NCBI RefSeq assembly: GCF_949628265.1
Contig: NC_088790.1
Coordinates: 19,162,545-19,226,544 of the forward strand
Direction: 5' to 3'
Length of the DNA stretch: 64,000 bases
Source of the DNA: Cloeon dipterum
Taxonomy: Eukaryota > Arthropoda > Insecta > Ephemeroptera > Baetidae
The notes under the pieces were generated by a model that was not told where the DNA came from, ran no database searches, and saw only the letters and a program-made list of their open reading frames with translations. This document shows, in pieces, positions 60,520 through 64,000 of this stretch (within the stretch, counting starts at the first letter, position 1; the number at the start of each line of letters is the position of its first letter). The translations under genes and the position numbers were made by a program.

Positions 60520-60783
60520 TTATGTAGTAGCATTAGCGATCAACTCACTGAAACTCATTGTAAAACAAGCAGCAACATTATTTGCAACTTCAGCTCTGCT
60601 GAGAAGCTTCAAATAATTTTCACTGCATCGTAAAACATTTTGGAGGTCTGAAACTTTCAGAACTTGTTTTTGCTTTATTTTCCTTGGTTTAAACTTTAAG
60701 AGAGCATTCTTAATAATTGATTCTTCACCGCAATAAAACTGAATGTCTTTTCCCGCAGCAGATGTTCGCGCCACTGAGCACAA
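60520..60783 (-). CDS. Possible coding exon of unknown family
   Basis: An 87-codon open frame bounded upstream by an in-frame TAA (near 60797) and ending in TAA at 60520. It has reasonable codon texture (SIIKNALLKFKPRKIKQKQV, SDLQNVLRCSENYLKLL). There is no in-frame ATG before the last dozen codons, so it is at best an exon with an upstream start, or chance. The middle is Lys-rich. It lies divergently to BLCAP, between that gene and the Rab-like gene, where a gene could sit. A distant likeness to ORC6 N-terminal helices was considered and is too weak to call. Confidence 0.25.
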   Translation of the reverse strand: MCSVARTSAAGKDIQFYCGEESIIKNALLKFKPRKIKQKQVLKVSDLQNVLRCSENYLKLLSRAEVANNVAACFTMSFSELIANATT

Positions 60784-61549
60784 ACAACGACTTTGACATT
60801 ATTAATATTTGACGCAAGCGCACAGCTGAACTTGCGCTCTCTTTGTGAGCAAAATAACATGGCGGCCAAAACAATGCTGCACTGGAGCTGAAAAGTTACG
60901 TTTTCTTTGGAATTTCTCGTGGCATGTTCATGCTCACCGTCACAGACATCTATCATCCTACTTCGAAAAATTCTAGCACGATCATCTTACATTTTTAGGT
61001 CCCATTATCAGGTGAGATTACAGAGAAATATTAAAAAATAAGTTGCTCCATGTACTGGCGCAGGTCATTTTTTGTCATATAGGAGAGATTAAGTGGAATG
61101 ACTCATGCACCAAATGGCATCGGAGGTTAAAGATTAAATGATGTTAAATCAAGTTGCATTCTATCAGTTAATTGTCATTCAATTCTAACTGTACAAACTG
61201 TTACGCACTCATATGATGTAGCATATTTTACCCCTCCTAAAACTTGATCGCTAATAAAATTGGAACCCACTACGCATATATCTATGTATCTATTTCACTA
61301 ATTTGGTACAATTCATTAATTAATATCTCTTAATGTGATGATGACACCCATTTATAACTTTATATTGATTTAATTACAGTGGAATCTTTCCGCTCAAACG
61401 TCTTGTTTTTTTCCAATAAGAATTACTTTGAGCGCTCTATCCGGCCAATCAGTAATGCGACTCCTAAATAAATCTTATATTATCATTTCTAAGAACATGC
61501 CTGGATTTCAATCAAACTCTAAAGATCCACCATATTTGTCCTCCGCAGG
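60784..61549 (+). other. BLCAP 5' flank and probable 5'UTR intron
   Basis: The BLCAP ATG sits one base after an acceptor (ctccgcag at 61542-61549), so a non-coding first exon must lie upstream. A good donor, TCAG|gtgaga at about 61011-61012, just after a GC-richer patch, is a candidate. The rest is AT-rich. Confidence 0.5.
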
Positions 61550-61798
61550 ATGTACTGTCTGCAATGGCTCATTCCGGTACTGCTGATTCCAAAACCGGTG
61601 AACCCCGCGCTTCTGCAGACTCACGTCATGTTCATGGCCCTCTACCTGATCAGCTTCTTCCTTGAGCGCAAGCCGTGCACCATCTGCAGCGTCGTGTTCC
61701 TCATAGCAGTGTCGCTCATTTGCTACTCGGGTTACAATGGCTTCGGCGGCAACTGTCTCTTCTGGAATTCAGACTGCTCGGCCACGAGTGATAATTGA
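61550..61798 (+). CDS. bc10: Bladder cancer-associated protein homolog (BLCAP/bc10)
   Basis: A single coding exon of 82 residues, against 87 in human BLCAP. Nearly the whole family core is present: [58 protein letters not shown] and [12 protein letters not shown]. Two hydrophobic segments (about 5-40 and 43-60) make it a small membrane protein; it is linked in mammals to growth control and is a known A-to-I editing target. The C-terminal tail after SDCS is short and divergent. The start is fixed by the conserved MYCLQWL. A polyadenylation signal is at 61959-61964. Confidence 0.95.
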   Translation: MYCLQWLIPVLLIPKPVNPALLQTHVMFMALYLISFFLERKPCTICSVVFLIAVSLICYSGYNGFGGNCLFWNSDCSATSDN

Positions 61799-61958
61799 AG
61801 AACAATCCGTTGCGGTGCGCGTGTTTTGTGATATGACGACTCTACTCACCTTGTTAGCGGAAGGGCGGGAGCCTGTTTTCTTCCTTGTTGACCATCAAAT
61901 TTATTAAATTCATACTTCTTGTTGAACCTTGTAACGTTGTACCCCTGATGTGATTTTT

Positions 61959-61964
61959 AATAAA
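61959..61964 (+). other. Polyadenylation signal of BLCAP
   Basis: AATAAA 160 nt beyond the stop codon of the BLCAP homolog. Confidence 0.6.
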
Positions 61965-62261
61965 TTGATGCCTATATGTATATATATCACATTAAATCCT
62001 ATTGTTTCAATACTTAAAAAAAATCCGATATGAACAGTGAAAATAATATTTTTATTTTATTGTTAGGAAAAGAGCTTAACGTGTCAATAAGAAGACAATT
62101 ATATTAATTTGTAATGATCGGCGGAATGATCTTAGTAAAATGTTATGAAATGCATAAATTAATACTACATAAATTGTTGACAATACTTTGCTCGTTGGGT
62201 GTTTCTGAGAACAATTGTATCTGCAATTAAATGCTTTCGTTGTTCATGAAATCTGCGACAT

Positions 62262-63974
62262 TTAAGGATGCCTGAGCATGGCGGCGGCTCTTGTGAGGAG
62301 TGGGTTGTTCAAGTCCTGCTCCTCTTCATCAGCCAAAATCACTCTCTCCCAACTCATGTGCCTGCTTGACTTGCGGAGCGCCTCCATAACAGCCTGAAGC
62401 GTAGTTAGTTTTAAAATAGCCTCCAGTTGAAAGTATTTAATGAAATACCTGTACATATTGACCATCCTGAAAGGTGGCTGCGTCTGCCACGGGTTCTTTG
62501 ACCCACCCCCGACGGTCCTCGACACTTTGGAATGCTTCCCTCAGGGCACCAACCATCTTCAAGAGGCCTTTCATGTACGGACGAGGTAAACTCTCATTGC
62601 CAGTGGGATTCTTTGAAATAGATGAACATTTAGTTAAAATATTGCACAAGCAGCAATATAGCAAAGCGGGGTTATTTGTGCGCAAAAATTGCAAGTATTT
62701 AATTTAAGTGACTTGGAAAATGAGCCAAAGTTTTGACTGGCTGAAAAATTGTTCAGGATAGCACTTCTTAGCTATGTGACTTTCATTGCTGATATTGCCT
62801 CTTGCGTAACCATTAAATTTAAATTTCTATTTTTTTAAAAGCTATAAGAAGAATAATGCGGTTTAAATTAAATCGTTTAAACTGTTTTGAGGGCTTGTTA
62901 TCAAGAAAATAACCCCGTTATGATAACCAATTTTGATAAATTCAATATCTGTCCCAATCCCCATACTCTACAGCTTAAAACAAGGTCATCTATGATAAAT
63001 TATTGACAAATCAATAATATATGTAATAATTTTTATTTTTAAATTATCAAATGATTCCGCTCTGCGTAGATTTTTTTTCAGAATGAATGATGTAAAGTGA
63101 TATTTTGTGAGGAAAAATCAATTAAAATTGAAACAGCTTGAACAGTACAAGATCGTGATATTTGATTTCTCCTTTGAATATTTCTCAAATTTCACCAGTA
63201 GCAATTCTTCCTGAGGAAATCCACGCAGAGCTGAATCATCCGACAATTTAAATTTCATTAAATTACATGCGAGAATATTCCTGTTCCTATTTTTAGTTAA
63301 GTTGGTGTTGCTGAAAATTAAAGTAAAAATAAACGTATTTGCAGATTTTTTGCAACCCTGCCAAGGAATTTTTCATTAGTTCTAGCATTTGACAGCTAAA
63401 TTAAAATTAAAAAAAAGATAAATTTTATTATTTGAGAAAGATTTTTGATTCCCAAAATAAAGCAACAAACAATTAAGGCAGCACTTACGGCAAAAATTTG
63501 CTTTTGCTGTAACAAACCTGCAAATAAACATTTTCTGTACTGTGCAAGGGTTTCCATTATGTTACGGAATTTGTGCTTACCTCAAGATCTTCAACATCTA
63601 AATAGAGGCACTCTTCTTTAGCATTATTTCTGCGTCCGTGAAGATCACCACCTTTGACCCAAAGTGCACCTGCTTCGCCAGTAATGACTAATTCTTGGTT
63701 GAACGCGCCTGCCTGGTTGGAGCTCATCAACTGGACTGTCACCTGGTATATAAAAAGTAAGCAATTTGCAAAAAAAATTGCAAAACTGTCTTAACATACA
63801 AGGAGAGGGGGTCTGTCTCCAGTTAATAAATTGTAGTCGTTTATTGGTCCACCCAGCTCAAGTTGGAATGTTGCAAAATCGGGCGCAGTCACCCTGCGGA
63901 TGCCTTGAACTCGTGCTGTTTCACTTTCAAACGTTCGAATGACTCCGTGAACCCTATACTTGACAGCTTTAGTT
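62262..63974 (-). CDS. GFOD1/2-like oxidoreductase, C-terminal exons (partial)
   Basis: Exons in the window: 63974-63800, 63742-63581, 62610-62449, 62393-62262 (TAA), about 210 residues. They match the C-terminal half of glucose-fructose oxidoreductase domain-containing proteins: VHGVIRTF, GIRRVTAPDFATFQLEL, GEAGALWVKGGDLHGRRN, PYMKGLLKMVGALREAFQSV, EDRRGWVKEP, ATFQDGQYVQAVMEALRKSS. The family is related to Gfo/Idh/MocA NAD(P)-binding oxidoreductases, but its substrate is unsettled. The N-terminal Rossmann domain lies beyond the right edge. Position 63974 is an internal acceptor, so the gene continues. GFOD1 and GFOD2 cannot be separated here. Confidence 0.85.
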
Positions 63975-64000
63975 CTAGAGCAAGAATTTGAATAAAGACA

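Overview
The window is nuclear DNA of an animal, most likely a non-dipteran insect or a close arthropod relative. Genes are split by GT-AG introns, many only 52-66 nt long. The flanks are AT-rich and there are no bacterial-style operons. The CaMKII linker closely resembles the insect form, and the nicotinamidase carries the N-terminal EF-hands I associate with insect Naam. Short introns and closely packed genes in the second half suggest a compact genome. No sequence search was run, so species and orthology rest on recognised protein families.

Layout. 1-2825 (+): the last six exons of glutamine:fructose-6-phosphate aminotransferase (GFAT). 3891-25564 (+): a complete CaMKII gene with at least 19 coding exons, two large introns and a linker built from phase-1 cassettes. 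25565-34300: a gene-poor stretch (CaMKII 3'UTR plus intergenic DNA). 34357-38779 (+): a small secreted protein of unknown family with an ATG-only first coding exon. From 39177 on, genes are dense: an MBD4-like DNA-glycosylase-related protein (-), arfaptin (+), an animal relative of the fungal eisosome BAR proteins Pil1/Lsp1 (-), EF-hand nicotinamidase Naam (+), LRRC20-like LRR protein (-), a Rab9-like GTPase (-), BLCAP/bc10 (+) and the 3' end of a GFOD1/2-like oxidoreductase (-, running off the right edge).

Themes. Two BAR-superfamily genes lie tail to tail (arfaptin and the Pil1-like gene), with a Rab GTPase 12 kb away, so membrane-curvature and trafficking genes are locally common. The others are metabolic (GFAT hexosamine synthesis, Naam NAD salvage), signalling (CaMKII) and DNA repair/methylation related. 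There is no sign that they form one pathway.

Most unusual items: the MBD4-like protein with a second MBD-like segment, an AT-hook and an altered glycosylase active site; a roughly 150-bp-arm inverted repeat in its last intron; the Pil1-like BAR protein in an animal; extra CaMKII linker cassettes; and the orphan secreted protein with an internal PRT-containing repeat. Exon borders were read by eye from splice consensus and reading-frame continuity. For every complete gene the summed exons are an exact multiple of three.
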